Positions 1 through 6,497 of a stretch of 6,499 nucleotides of DNA are shown here, piece after piece (position 1 is the first letter of the stretch; each line of letters begins with the position of its first letter). This stretch comes from Candidatus Kapaibacterium sp. GTDB taxonomy: Bacteria; Bacteroidota; Ignavibacteria; Kapaibacteriales; UBA2268. A program made the translations under genes and the position numbers. The notes under the pieces were generated by a model. That model was not told the DNA's origin, did no database searches, and saw nothing but the letters and a program-made list of their open reading frames with translations. Where the stretch lies: the NCBI GenBank assembly GCA_028691175.1, contig JAQUZU010000050.1:6477-12975 (forward strand), in the 5' to 3' direction.

Positions 1-597
1 AAATTATATCGAATCAATTTCGGCAAAATGTATCCGAATATTCTCAAGATGCAGTCGCTTGCATCGTCGCGTTTGATGATGGCACTCGCAGATCCAAACG
101 ATAATTTAATCGTAAAAAATCGCAACCCGAGAGCTCGAAGCATCGAATCGCTTCTCCTTTCGGCATACAGGGAAGCAATTACAAAGCTTTCTAAACACTT
201 TAAAACCAACGACATACGTCAGTGGAAGTACGGCGAAATGCACTCTCTAGAAATTCGCCATCCGTTCGCCGAAAATGAATACCTTAGAGCAGCGTTTTCG
301 CTCGGACGCGTTAAATTCGGCGGCAATGCCTCGACAATTAATAACGCCGAGTTTTCACTCGACAAGCCGTTCGAAGTCGTTACCGGTGCTTCGTGTCGTT
401 TTATCGCCGATATGTCCGAAAAATATATTTACACGGCACTTCCCGGCGGAATCAGTGGTCAAAACTACAGCCCGTATTTTTCGGATCAGTATCAAATCTG
501 GATGTTCGGCGGTTACGTAAAATTGCCGACCTCCGCGAAGCCATCGGACGAATTTGTGAAAGTCGTCCGCATTAAAAATCCACGAATTATAATATAA
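1..597 (+). CDS. Penicillin acylase (penicillin amidase) family protein, C-terminal part, 5'-truncated by window edge
   Basis: The reading frame is open from base 1, so the ATG at 28 is probably internal and only the last 198 residues are visible. They match the C-terminal end of the penicillin amidase family, N-terminal-nucleophile hydrolases that cut amide bonds of N-acyl compounds and are usually exported and self-cleaved into alpha and beta subunits. Visible family signatures, numbered from the first visible codon, are a W-x-YG-x-x-H-x-L segment followed by RHPF (about 75-88), a GG-x-AST segment (about 107-113), a GAS-x-R-x-IAD segment (about 129-137), and PGG-x-SG-x-x-x-SPYFSDQ-x-x-x-W near the end (about 147-167). 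The catalytic N-terminal Ser of the beta subunit lies upstream, so activity cannot be judged. The true substrate is unknown; members include penicillin acylases, acyl-homoserine-lactone acylases and cyclic-lipopeptide acylases. It lies 16 nt before the next gene on the same strand. Family assignment is confident; substrate is not. Confidence 0.85.
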   Translation, partial: KLYRINFGKMYPNILKMQSLASSRLMMALADPNDNLIVKNRNPRARSIESLLLSAYREAITKLSKHFKTNDIRQWKYGEMHSLEIRHPFAENEYLRAAFSLGRVKFGGNASTINNAEFSLDKPFEVVTGASCRFIADMSEKYIYTALPGGISGQNYSPYFSDQYQIWMFGGYVKLPTSAKPSDEFVKVVRIKNPRIII

Positions 598-613
598 AAA
601 TCAGAGTTTAAAC

Positions 614-1354
614 ATGGCAAAAATTGTTATTTTCGGTGCAACTTCTGCGATTGCTTATGAGACTGCAAAATGCTTTGCAAATAAGAAATCGGAAATTCTG
701 CTACTTGGCAGAGATATGATAAAATTAGATATTCTTGCCGCTGATCTTCGTGCACACTCGCCAAAGGCAATTATTAAAACCGGACACTTTGACGCTCTCG
801 AGATGAAAGAGCACGAAGCCGTTTTTGATTCTGCACTCGCAGAACTGGGCAGCATAGACGCCGCACTAATCGCATTTGGCTCGTTGCCGGATGAAAAAGC
901 CACCGAAAAAAACATTTCTCTTTTGCAGCATGAATACACTACAAACGCCACTGCGGTTATTTCGATTGCCTCCGTTGTAGCAAATTATTTCGAGGAGCAA
1001 AACGCGGGCACGCTTGCCGTAATTTCGTCAGTTGCCGGCGACCGCGGACGTCAGAGCAACTATATTTATGGTTCCGCCAAAGCCGCTGTTTCGGCATTTT
1101 TGCAAGGCTTACGCAATCGATTCGGCAAAACTCCGGTGAAAATCATTACAATTAAACCGGGAATGGTCGATACACCGATGACCGCACATCTCAAAAAAGG
1201 TTTGCTTTTTGCGTCCGCACGAACAGTCGGCGAAGGCATTTTCGACGCGATGACTCGCGGAAAGGAAATCGTATATTTGCCGGGATATTGGCGGCTCGTC
1301 ATGTTTATCGTCAAGCACATTCCGGAAAGCATTTTCAAGAAACTCAGCCTCTAA
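614..1354 (+). CDS. DprE2-like short-chain dehydrogenase/reductase (SDR)
   Basis: This is a 246-residue classical SDR of normal length. The N-terminal Rossmann motif is GATSAIA (8-14), a variant of TGxxxGIG in which the second and third glycines are alanine. R33 after the second beta strand suggests NADP(H) preference. D60, N111, S138/S139 and the Y152-x-x-x-K156 pair supply the expected cofactor-binding and catalytic positions, and KPGMVDTPM (181-189) is the usual post-catalytic PG motif. From memory of the mycobacterial sequence, the AFG segment (87-89), the SS-x-AG-x-R block before the active Tyr, the M-x-AHLK stretch, and the tail R-x-VM-x-x-x-x-HIP-x-SIF-x-KL (227-245) all resemble DprE2. 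DprE2 reduces the 2-keto intermediate of decaprenyl-phosphoryl-ribose to the arabinose form. No DprE1-type oxidase is in the window, so the substrate is unproven; a polyprenyl-linked or other sugar is a reasonable guess. The ATG is preceded by no clear Shine-Dalgarno. The next gene starts 1 nt after its stop, which implies cotranscription with menC and menE. Confidence 0.85.
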   Translation: MAKIVIFGATSAIAYETAKCFANKKSEILLLGRDMIKLDILAADLRAHSPKAIIKTGHFDALEMKEHEAVFDSALAELGSIDAALIAFGSLPDEKATEKNISLLQHEYTTNATAVISIASVVANYFEEQNAGTLAVISSVAGDRGRQSNYIYGSAKAAVSAFLQGLRNRFGKTPVKIITIKPGMVDTPMTAHLKKGLLFASARTVGEGIFDAMTRGKEIVYLPGYWRLVMFIVKHIPESIFKKLSL

Positions 1355-1355
1355 G

Positions 1356-2210
1356 TTGCACGCAGAGTTCAAAAAATATAGTCTGAAGTTTCGCTCGCCG
1401 GTAAAATTTTTTGGGCAGACTCTAACTGAAAGATCGGGATTTTTACTTCGATTATCTTACAAAAGCCGTATCGTCGAAGGCGAAATTCCGTTTTTTCCGA
1501 CTATGCCGCAAAATGAAGTTGAACGCAATATCGCCTCAGTTAAAGAATATCTTTCGAAAGAGAATTTGAATTTGCCGGTACCACCCCGATTAAATGTGTC
1601 GTTTGCATTTGGTTTATCGTCGTGCCTCCTCGCTCTCCGCTACGATGTTGATTTAGACATTTTACGTGTTAAGTCATATCCGTTTTATCAATCAATTTCA
1701 GATTGCACCTCGCGGGGCAGCTTCCCGAAAGTAAAATTTTCCGGGAGTGATAGTGAAATATCCGCCATCAACTCCGCTGAAGGCGAAAAATTCAGGCTCG
1801 ATTTCAACCGGCGTCTCAGTTTTGACGAGGCATGTAAGTTATTGACAGCAATAGACTTAAATAATATTTTATATATCGAGGAACCGATTAGCGATATTAA
1901 ACTTTTACCGGAATTAAAGCGGCGTTTCGACTTTTCGCTCGCCCTCGACGAAACAATTATAAACCGCGAACTTACTCCGGAAATGTTAAATTTAGCAGAT
2001 TATTTAATCATTAAACCGGCACTTATCGGAAATTTCGACTATATTGCACAACTTGTTGCAAGTGGGAAGAAAGTCGTTTTCAGTTCCGCGTATGAATCTA
2101 AAATCGGGACAGACGCTATTCGCCGATTAATCTGCTTTCACCGGCTCGAACGCTTTACCCATGGCTTAGACACAGAAAAATATATAGAAAAATGCGAGGT
2201 TGAACCGTGA
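1356..2210 (+). CDS. menC: o-Succinylbenzoate synthase (enolase superfamily)
   Basis: MenC dehydrates SHCHC (2-succinyl-6-hydroxy-2,4-cyclohexadiene-1-carboxylate) to o-succinylbenzoate in cytoplasmic menaquinone synthesis. The protein has 284 residues, somewhat short for a family usually nearer 320 or more. The N-terminal capping region is recognisable (Y-SLKFRSP, then TLTERSG, about 8-28). The barrel carries the expected active-site set: the K125-V-K127 pair, metal ligand D149 in LDFN, metal ligand E175 in the IEEP motif, metal ligand D198 in ALDET, and the base K220 in IIKP. A SSAYESKIG segment (243-251) matches the late-barrel SS-x-ES-x-G of MenC. The start is TTG, one base after the upstream stop; I see no better ATG in frame, and the N-terminal similarity begins within a few residues of it. 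The weak start suggests translational coupling. The end overlaps menE by 4 nt, and this MenC-MenE pairing supports OSB synthase over other enolase-superfamily activities such as N-acylamino acid racemase. Confidence 0.9.
   Translation: MHAEFKKYSLKFRSPVKFFGQTLTERSGFLLRLSYKSRIVEGEIPFFPTMPQNEVERNIASVKEYLSKENLNLPVPPRLNVSFAFGLSSCLLALRYDVDLDILRVKSYPFYQSISDCTSRGSFPKVKFSGSDSEISAINSAEGEKFRLDFNRRLSFDEACKLLTAIDLNNILYIEEPISDIKLLPELKRRFDFSLALDETIINRELTPEMLNLADYLIIKPALIGNFDYIAQLVASGKKVVFSSAYESKIGTDAIRRLICFHRLERFTHGLDTEKYIEKCEVEP
2196..2199 (+). promoter_or_regulatory. Ribosome binding site of menE (GAGG)
   Basis: GAGG lies 7 nt upstream of the GTG at 2207, inside the end of menC. It supports the GTG start of menE and is the clearest Shine-Dalgarno sequence I see in the window; most other genes here have A-rich leaders without one. 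Confidence 0.5.
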
Positions 2211-3559
2211 AATTCGATTATCCGCAGGACAAAATCTTTATTGAAACGCGAGCCGAAACACTGACTTTCGGCGAATTTAGCGCAAAAGTTGCAGAAATTT
2301 CCGCCAACATTGCCTCGCAATATTCGGCAGACCAATTCATCGCGATAAACGCCGCTTCTCCGCTCAATTTTCTGCTCGACTACTTCGCGATAATTGAAAG
2401 CGGGAAAATCGCAGTGCTTCTAAATTCAAAATTACCGGACGACACACTCGATATGCAAATGAAATCGATTGGTTGCCGGGTGGTTTCGAAAAATCATTGC
2501 TTGCACGAACATTTCAGCCGGCTTCCGCAAATTGCATTGCGAGATATTTCTGCATGTTGCGTAATTTTTACTTCCGGCTCCTCCGGCAGTTCGAAAGCAA
2601 TAGTCCACGGCGAGGGCGCCCTGATTGCATCTGCAAATAATCAAATTAAACGTCTCGGCATCACTCCGGATGATCGCTATCTTCTCGCTTTGCCGCTGTA
2701 TCATGTCGGCGGATTAGCGGTGGCATATCGAAGTTTGCTCGCCGGAGCACGCCTGCAAATTGCAGAAGATTTTGGGCATCCCTACTCCGATGTTGAATAT
2801 TTTCGCCCGTCTCACGCATCGTTTGTCGGTGTGCAATTGCAGAGATTGCTTGACGAAAAAGTCGCAGGCAGCACTGCTTTCGACAACTTCAAGGGAATAC
2901 TTCTCGGCGGTTCGGCAATTCGGGAGTCGCTGAAATGCTCGGCTCTCGCTCAAAAATTACCGTGCTATTATGGATATGGTTCTACGGAAACCTGCTCTGC
3001 GATTTGCGTTGCAGACAGTTCGCAACCGATTGATTCTTCAGGACTTAGTTTCGATGATTGTGAAATTGTGATTTCCGCAATTGGCGAGATTCTCGTAAAA
3101 AGTCCGAGCCTCGCCCTTGGAAGTATCTCCGACGGAGAGTTTCATCCAATAACCGACTCGGACGGATATTTTCATACGCACGACTGCGGAACATATTCGC
3201 AAACAGAGGGCTTACGTGTTATCGGGCGAATTGATCGGATGTTTGTTTCCGGCGGCGAGAACGTCTATCCGGAGGAAATCGAATGTGCATTGCTTGCAAT
3301 TCCGCAAGTCTCGCAAGCGGCAGTTATAGCAGTTGCGGACGCAGAGTTCGGGCATGTCGCGGTAGCATTTATTCGACAACCAACGTCGAATTTGCCGTTT
3401 GACGACATTCGCAAAGAACTTCGCCAAACCCTCCCCAACTATAAAATTCCGAAACATTTTTTTGATTTTCCGCCTAAATACCATGAAACCGGTATTAAAG
3501 TCAATCGGCAATTTCTCGGCGAATATCTAATCTCGCACGATTTCGACGTACTTAAATAA
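2207..3559 (+). CDS. menE: o-Succinylbenzoate-CoA ligase (acyl-adenylating enzyme)
   Basis: MenE activates o-succinylbenzoate with ATP and joins it to CoA, giving the substrate of MenB. The 450-residue protein is a full-length ANL-superfamily enzyme of typical MenE size. Core motifs in order: the ATP-binding loop TSGSSGSSK (122-130), LPLYHVGG (162-169), the adenine-binding YGSTE (257-261), the ribose-binding aspartate D326 in HTHD, the hinge R341-I-D-R344 followed by SGGENVYPEEIE (348-359), and the C-terminal catalytic lysine K431 in TGIKVNR. All key residues are present, so it should be active. The GTG start overlaps the menC stop (GTGA), with GAGG 7 nt before it. Specificity for OSB is inferred from adjacency to menC and from the compact size; the motifs alone would fit other acyl-CoA ligases. 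Its last 8 nt overlap the convergent gene on the minus strand. Confidence 0.92.
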   Translation: MKFDYPQDKIFIETRAETLTFGEFSAKVAEISANIASQYSADQFIAINAASPLNFLLDYFAIIESGKIAVLLNSKLPDDTLDMQMKSIGCRVVSKNHCLHEHFSRLPQIALRDISACCVIFTSGSSGSSKAIVHGEGALIASANNQIKRLGITPDDRYLLALPLYHVGGLAVAYRSLLAGARLQIAEDFGHPYSDVEYFRPSHASFVGVQLQRLLDEKVAGSTAFDNFKGILLGGSAIRESLKCSALAQKLPCYYGYGSTETCSAICVADSSQPIDSSGLSFDDCEIVISAIGEILVKSPSLALGSISDGEFHPITDSDGYFHTHDCGTYSQTEGLRVIGRIDRMFVSGGENVYPEEIECALLAIPQVSQAAVIAVADAEFGHVAVAFIRQPTSNLPFDDIRKELRQTLPNYKIPKHFFDFPPKYHETGIKVNRQFLGEYLISHDFDVLK

Positions 3560-4445
3560 GTTGTTCTGCTTTATTTAGGACGTCGAGACATACCGCTTCT
3601 TCCGGTTTTAGTTTTGCAAATTTCACCAGATCGGCTTCGCTTAGGATTTCAATTACGAGCGATTTTTTCGCCGGCTCGAGTGCCGGAAAGTCCTTAGATT
3701 TTATTTCGTCGGTAGTAAGTTCCATTACTTCGGAATTATATTTTAGTTCGAGATACCGTTTCACTGCGTCTGCCAACGATGAAAAATGAGATTTATGGTC
3801 GTCGCACAACCAAAGTTTTCGGTTTCGCAGGGAAGAGATTTCGCAGGAAAGCCACTCTTCCGGAGAGATTTTCGGAATTTCACGCTTCGGCACTTCAATT
3901 TCGACAGGTTTCTTTTTACGTCTTTTAATAAAGTTTGCAATCAGGAATCCGACCAAAATTACTCCGCCGCCGATAACATACCAAAGCCAATAATCCCGCC
4001 AGTTTTTCGCCTCGGAAATGATATTTTGAGCCGGCTTGATATCTTTCATGCCGGCAATATCCGGCGCAGAGAAATTAATGGAAATCGCCTTCGTATAGTG
4101 CGGAACAAGCGAATTTCCGTTATCGACAAAAAATGTAAAAGACGGGACTTGCACCGCTCCGGATTCGAACGACGTAAGATAAATTTTCTGCGACAACGAA
4201 GTCTTTCCGGCAACTCTCAAAGTATCTACCAGCGACTTGCTGATCAAAGTACAACCGGAAAGCGAATCGGCAATTTCCGGAAAAATCACGCGTCCGGCGG
4301 CCTCGGCTTTGAGAATAACACAGACTCGTTCGCCGATTTTCGCCTTAGATTTATCAGCCGTTGCCGAGAAATTTTCTGCCCAAGCACTCTGCGAAACAAA
4401 TATTCCGATCAACAGAATATATTTAATATATTTTGCATATTTCAT
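3552..4445 (-). CDS. Small BatD-like membrane-anchored exported protein with DUF4381-like C-terminal domain
   Basis: The 297-residue protein starts with a signal peptide: basic N-terminus, hydrophobic stretch about 8-19, and likely cleavage after A21-W-A23. Residues about 24-125 look like one beta-sandwich domain of the kind found in BatD (K-x-x-IGERV, then LTSFESGAVQVPSFTF). A transmembrane helix at about 152-174 is followed by RRKKK, placing the rest in the cytoplasm. The C-terminal part (about 195-297) carries DUF4381/BatD-type signatures: LADAVKRYLELKYN, the TTDEI motif (244-248) and EADLVKFAKLKPEE (270-283). Bat proteins act at the envelope together with MoxR ATPases and von Willebrand-domain proteins, but their biochemical role is poorly defined. 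BatD is usually about twice this length with several beta domains, and no batA, batB, batC or moxR gene is visible here, so this is a reduced and apparently isolated member. It converges on menE and diverges from the M50 protease gene. Confidence 0.75.
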   Translation of the reverse strand: MKYAKYIKYILLIGIFVSQSAWAENFSATADKSKAKIGERVCVILKAEAAGRVIFPEIADSLSGCTLISKSLVDTLRVAGKTSLSQKIYLTSFESGAVQVPSFTFFVDNGNSLVPHYTKAISINFSAPDIAGMKDIKPAQNIISEAKNWRDYWLWYVIGGGVILVGFLIANFIKRRKKKPVEIEVPKREIPKISPEEWLSCEISSLRNRKLWLCDDHKSHFSSLADAVKRYLELKYNSEVMELTTDEIKSKDFPALEPAKKSLVIEILSEADLVKFAKLKPEEAVCLDVLNKAEQLI

Positions 4446-4498
4446 GCTTTATTTCTTCTTTCAACAAAATTTTCTTTGTACACTTTCGTTTAAGATAG

Positions 4499-4506
4499 CA
4501 AAAATA
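4499..4506 (-). promoter_or_regulatory. Candidate Bacteroidota-type -7 box (TATTTTTG) for the BatD-like gene
   Basis: The minus strand reads TATTTTTG, an exact fit to the Bacteroidota -7 consensus TAnnTTTG, about 53 nt before the ATG at 4445. I see no good -33 TTG box at the usual 19-21 nt distance, so support is partial. The same octamer lies upstream of the glycosyltransferase gene. Confidence 0.35.
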
Positions 4507-4536
4507 AGTCAATTTCAAGTAAATTAAAAGAAAAAA

Positions 4537-5265
4537 ATGAGCGACTTCATTCAAAAAGACTCCTCTCCTTATCGCAACCTCCAAATAGTTGTAGGATTAG
4601 GCATACTGACGCTTTTAATCTGGCATATCGTGCCATACGGCAGATTTTTTCTATATCCGTTTGTAATTCTCAGCACTTGGTTTCACGAAATGGGACACGG
4701 ACTTACGGCGTTAATCCTAGGCGGAACATTCCACAAACTGGAAATATTCAGCACCGGCTCCGGTGTAGCATATTGGTCGGGCGAACTTTTCGCCGGCAAT
4801 CTTGGGCGGGCATTTGTCGCCGCCGCCGGTCCGATTGCTCCGACAATTTTCGGCGGAATTTTCCTGTACTATTCACGTTATAATAACCGGACACGCCTAA
4901 TAATGCTGCTGTTTTCGATACTGCTCTGCGCGAGTGCCGTTATCTGGGTACGAAGTTGGTTTGGGCTGGGAGCAATTGTACTTTTCGCAATTTTATTCTT
5001 TTTAGTTGCAGTTTTCGGCAAAGAACGCCTGAATCAATTCTGTCTGCAATTCGTTGCAATTCAAGCATTTATGAGTTTATACCTAAGTTTGGACTACATT
5101 TTTACAGGCATTGGACAGACTGACGCCGGAATTTTCTATTCAGACACCTATCATATTTCCGAGTCGCTGTTTTTACCGTATTGGTTCTGGGGCGGCGTGA
5201 TTTGCATTTTTTCGTTAGCAATTATGTTTTTTTCGTTCCGCTTGCTGATACGCCCCAGGAAATGA
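4537..5265 (+). CDS. M50-type (M50B-like) integral membrane zinc metalloprotease
   Basis: This 242-residue protein is mostly membrane-embedded, with hydrophobic segments at about 15-31, 36-62, 92-112, 120-137, 143-160, 170-190 and 215-236. The second contains the zinc-binding motif H50-E-M-G-H54, with E51 as presumed catalytic base, followed by LGG. An AAAGP motif (95-99) matches the conserved AGP stretch of the M50B-like group. The usual NPDG of site-2 proteases is absent; D203 in SDTYH near the C-terminal end is a candidate third metal ligand, which is an inference. The family cuts substrates within the membrane, but the substrate here is unknown and there is no PDZ domain or adjacent anti-sigma factor gene to suggest one. 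The ATG follows an A-rich stretch (AAAAGAAAAAA) with no clear Shine-Dalgarno sequence. It is divergent from the BatD-like gene (91 nt between starts). Confidence 0.8.
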   Translation: MSDFIQKDSSPYRNLQIVVGLGILTLLIWHIVPYGRFFLYPFVILSTWFHEMGHGLTALILGGTFHKLEIFSTGSGVAYWSGELFAGNLGRAFVAAAGPIAPTIFGGIFLYYSRYNNRTRLIMLLFSILLCASAVIWVRSWFGLGAIVLFAILFFLVAVFGKERLNQFCLQFVAIQAFMSLYLSLDYIFTGIGQTDAGIFYSDTYHISESLFLPYWFWGGVICIFSLAIMFFSFRLLIRPRK

Positions 5266-5311
5266 ATTCGCCGTTTGAAAGTTTTTTCATAAAAATGTCC
5301 GAATAATTTCG

Positions 5312-5319
5312 TATTTTTG
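5312..5319 (+). promoter_or_regulatory. Candidate Bacteroidota-type -7 box (TATTTTTG) for the glycosyltransferase gene
   Basis: TATTTTTG fits TAnnTTTG exactly and lies about 41 nt before the ATG at 5361, in the 95-nt gap after the protease gene. No convincing -33 TTG element sits at the usual distance. If real, it gives the glycosyltransferase its own promoter rather than readthrough from the protease gene. Confidence 0.35.
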
Positions 5320-5360
5320 TTGATATGTTAATGTAGTCTTTCGAAATCTTTAACGAAATA

Positions 5361-6488
5361 ATGGCAGAAACAATTATTGTTGCTCTAATAGGCATTTATA
5401 TTCTTAGAATGGCGTTTTTCTATTTCGGTGCAAGACGCGAGATTTCCAAGCCGACTCCGTATATCGAGCCCGGAAAAGAAATTTTCGTAACCATTGTTGT
5501 ACCGGCACGAAACGAGGAAGCCCGAATTTCGGAGTGCATTCGTTCAATAGCACAAAACGACTATCCCATTGATAAATATGAAATTATCGCGGTTAATGAT
5601 CGCTCCGAAGATAAAACCGGTAAACTGCTGGAATCACTTAAATCGGAAATTCCAAATCTGATTGTTCTTCATAACGACGAAAAGAAAAAAATTGCAAACC
5701 TTCAGGGCAAGCCCGGGGCTTTGCAGCTGGCGATTAATCGTTGCCACGGCGACGTGATCGTGATGACGGACGCGGATTGCACGGTCGGAAAGCGTTGGAT
5801 TTATAATCATGCAGGTTGCTACTCGAATCCGAATCTCGGCATGGTAGCGGCTTATACGGACATTATCGGTGATAATCCGTTTAGCAAAATTCAGGCTGTG
5901 GAGTGGATTTATTTGCATTCGCTCGCAATCGGCAGCATCGGATTTAATCGTCCGCTAAGTTGCTACGGCAATAATATTTCGCTTTCGAAAGAGAAATTTG
6001 ATCTGCTCGGCGGCTATAATTCGATGAAATTTTCAATCACCGAAGACCTTGCAATGCTTCAGAACATGCACTCGCACGGATATACTACACGCCATCTTTC
6101 AAACATTGAAAGCGAAATTCACACTTTTGCAAACAAAACTCTCCGAGACTACATTAACCAGCACCATCGCTGGATAGTAGGTGCCGCGGGCGGTTTGGGC
6201 GTTGTAGCCGCAATTTTCGTCGTTACGACTTTGGCAATCTGGAGTGCGATAATTCTCTCGCTCGCTACCGGCAACTGGATTATGTTTGCAATTTCATTTT
6301 TATCGCGAATCCTGCTCGACCTGACGGCAATTATCCCGGCAATAAATCGCCTGAAACGTCGCGATTTATTCGGATGGATTTTCCCGGCTACGCTGTTTAT
6401 GATGTCGTTTGAATTGATCGCTCCGCTATTTTTGCTGAAGCCGAACGTAAAATGGAAGGGTCAAGTTTTTGATAAAGGCGAGGATTAA
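5361..6488 (+). CDS. Membrane-embedded family 2 glycosyltransferase (GT2)
   Basis: The 375-residue protein has an N-terminal membrane helix (about 3-22), a GT-A catalytic domain (about 41-270) and C-terminal membrane helices (about 275-300, 303-327 and 337-360). Catalytic-domain motifs are VPARNEE (47-53), the nucleotide-binding D80 in VNDRSED, the metal-binding D137-A-D139, the acceptor-site T227-E-D229, and Q267-H-H-R-W271, which is the QxxRW motif typical of processive or lipid/polysaccharide-type GT2 enzymes. It should transfer a sugar from a nucleotide-activated donor to a lipid or growing polymer at the inner membrane, with catalysis on the cytoplasmic side. Donor and acceptor cannot be read from the sequence. 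It lacks the larger helix bundle and PilZ domain of bacterial cellulose synthase and is closer in size to the many FCB-group GT2 proteins of unassigned function. It starts at the ATG and has no obvious Shine-Dalgarno; a promoter-like octamer lies upstream. Confidence 0.88.
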   Translation: MAETIIVALIGIYILRMAFFYFGARREISKPTPYIEPGKEIFVTIVVPARNEEARISECIRSIAQNDYPIDKYEIIAVNDRSEDKTGKLLESLKSEIPNLIVLHNDEKKKIANLQGKPGALQLAINRCHGDVIVMTDADCTVGKRWIYNHAGCYSNPNLGMVAAYTDIIGDNPFSKIQAVEWIYLHSLAIGSIGFNRPLSCYGNNISLSKEKFDLLGGYNSMKFSITEDLAMLQNMHSHGYTTRHLSNIESEIHTFANKTLRDYINQHHRWIVGAAGGLGVVAAIFVVTTLAIWSAIILSLATGNWIMFAISFLSRILLDLTAIIPAINRLKRRDLFGWIFPATLFMMSFELIAPLFLLKPNVKWKGQVFDKGED

Positions 6489-6497
6489 TCCTCTTTA
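6480..6497 (+). terminator. Possible short intrinsic terminator at the end of the glycosyltransferase gene
   Basis: GAGGATTAATCCTC (6480-6493) is a perfect 14-nt palindrome that includes the stop codon. It could fold as a 5-bp stem with a TTAA loop, followed by TTT. The T-tract is short and the window ends here, so a terminator is only a possibility. Confidence 0.25.

Noticed and set aside
28..597. A complete small gene starting at the ATG at 28
   Set aside because: The frame is open to base 1 and the protein begins mid-domain in the penicillin amidase fold, so this is an edge truncation rather than a short gene.
1..597. A beta-lactam resistance role for the penicillin acylase family protein
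   Set aside because: Family members have varied amide substrates and nothing in the visible part or neighbourhood points to beta-lactams.
655..1372. Minus-strand open frames opposite the SDR gene
   Set aside because: They are antisense shadows of an SDR with intact active-site motifs; their translations are Ser/Cys/Arg-rich and match no family I recognise.
3786..4493. Long plus-strand open frame (235 codons) opposite the BatD-like gene
   Set aside because: It is antisense to a gene with a clear signal peptide, membrane helix and family motifs, and its own translation is rich in Arg, Asn and Phe with no recognisable domain.
5266..5300. Intrinsic terminator after the protease gene (T-run at 5282-5287)
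   Set aside because: No stable hairpin precedes the T-run; only trivial 4-6 nt self-complementary bits are present.
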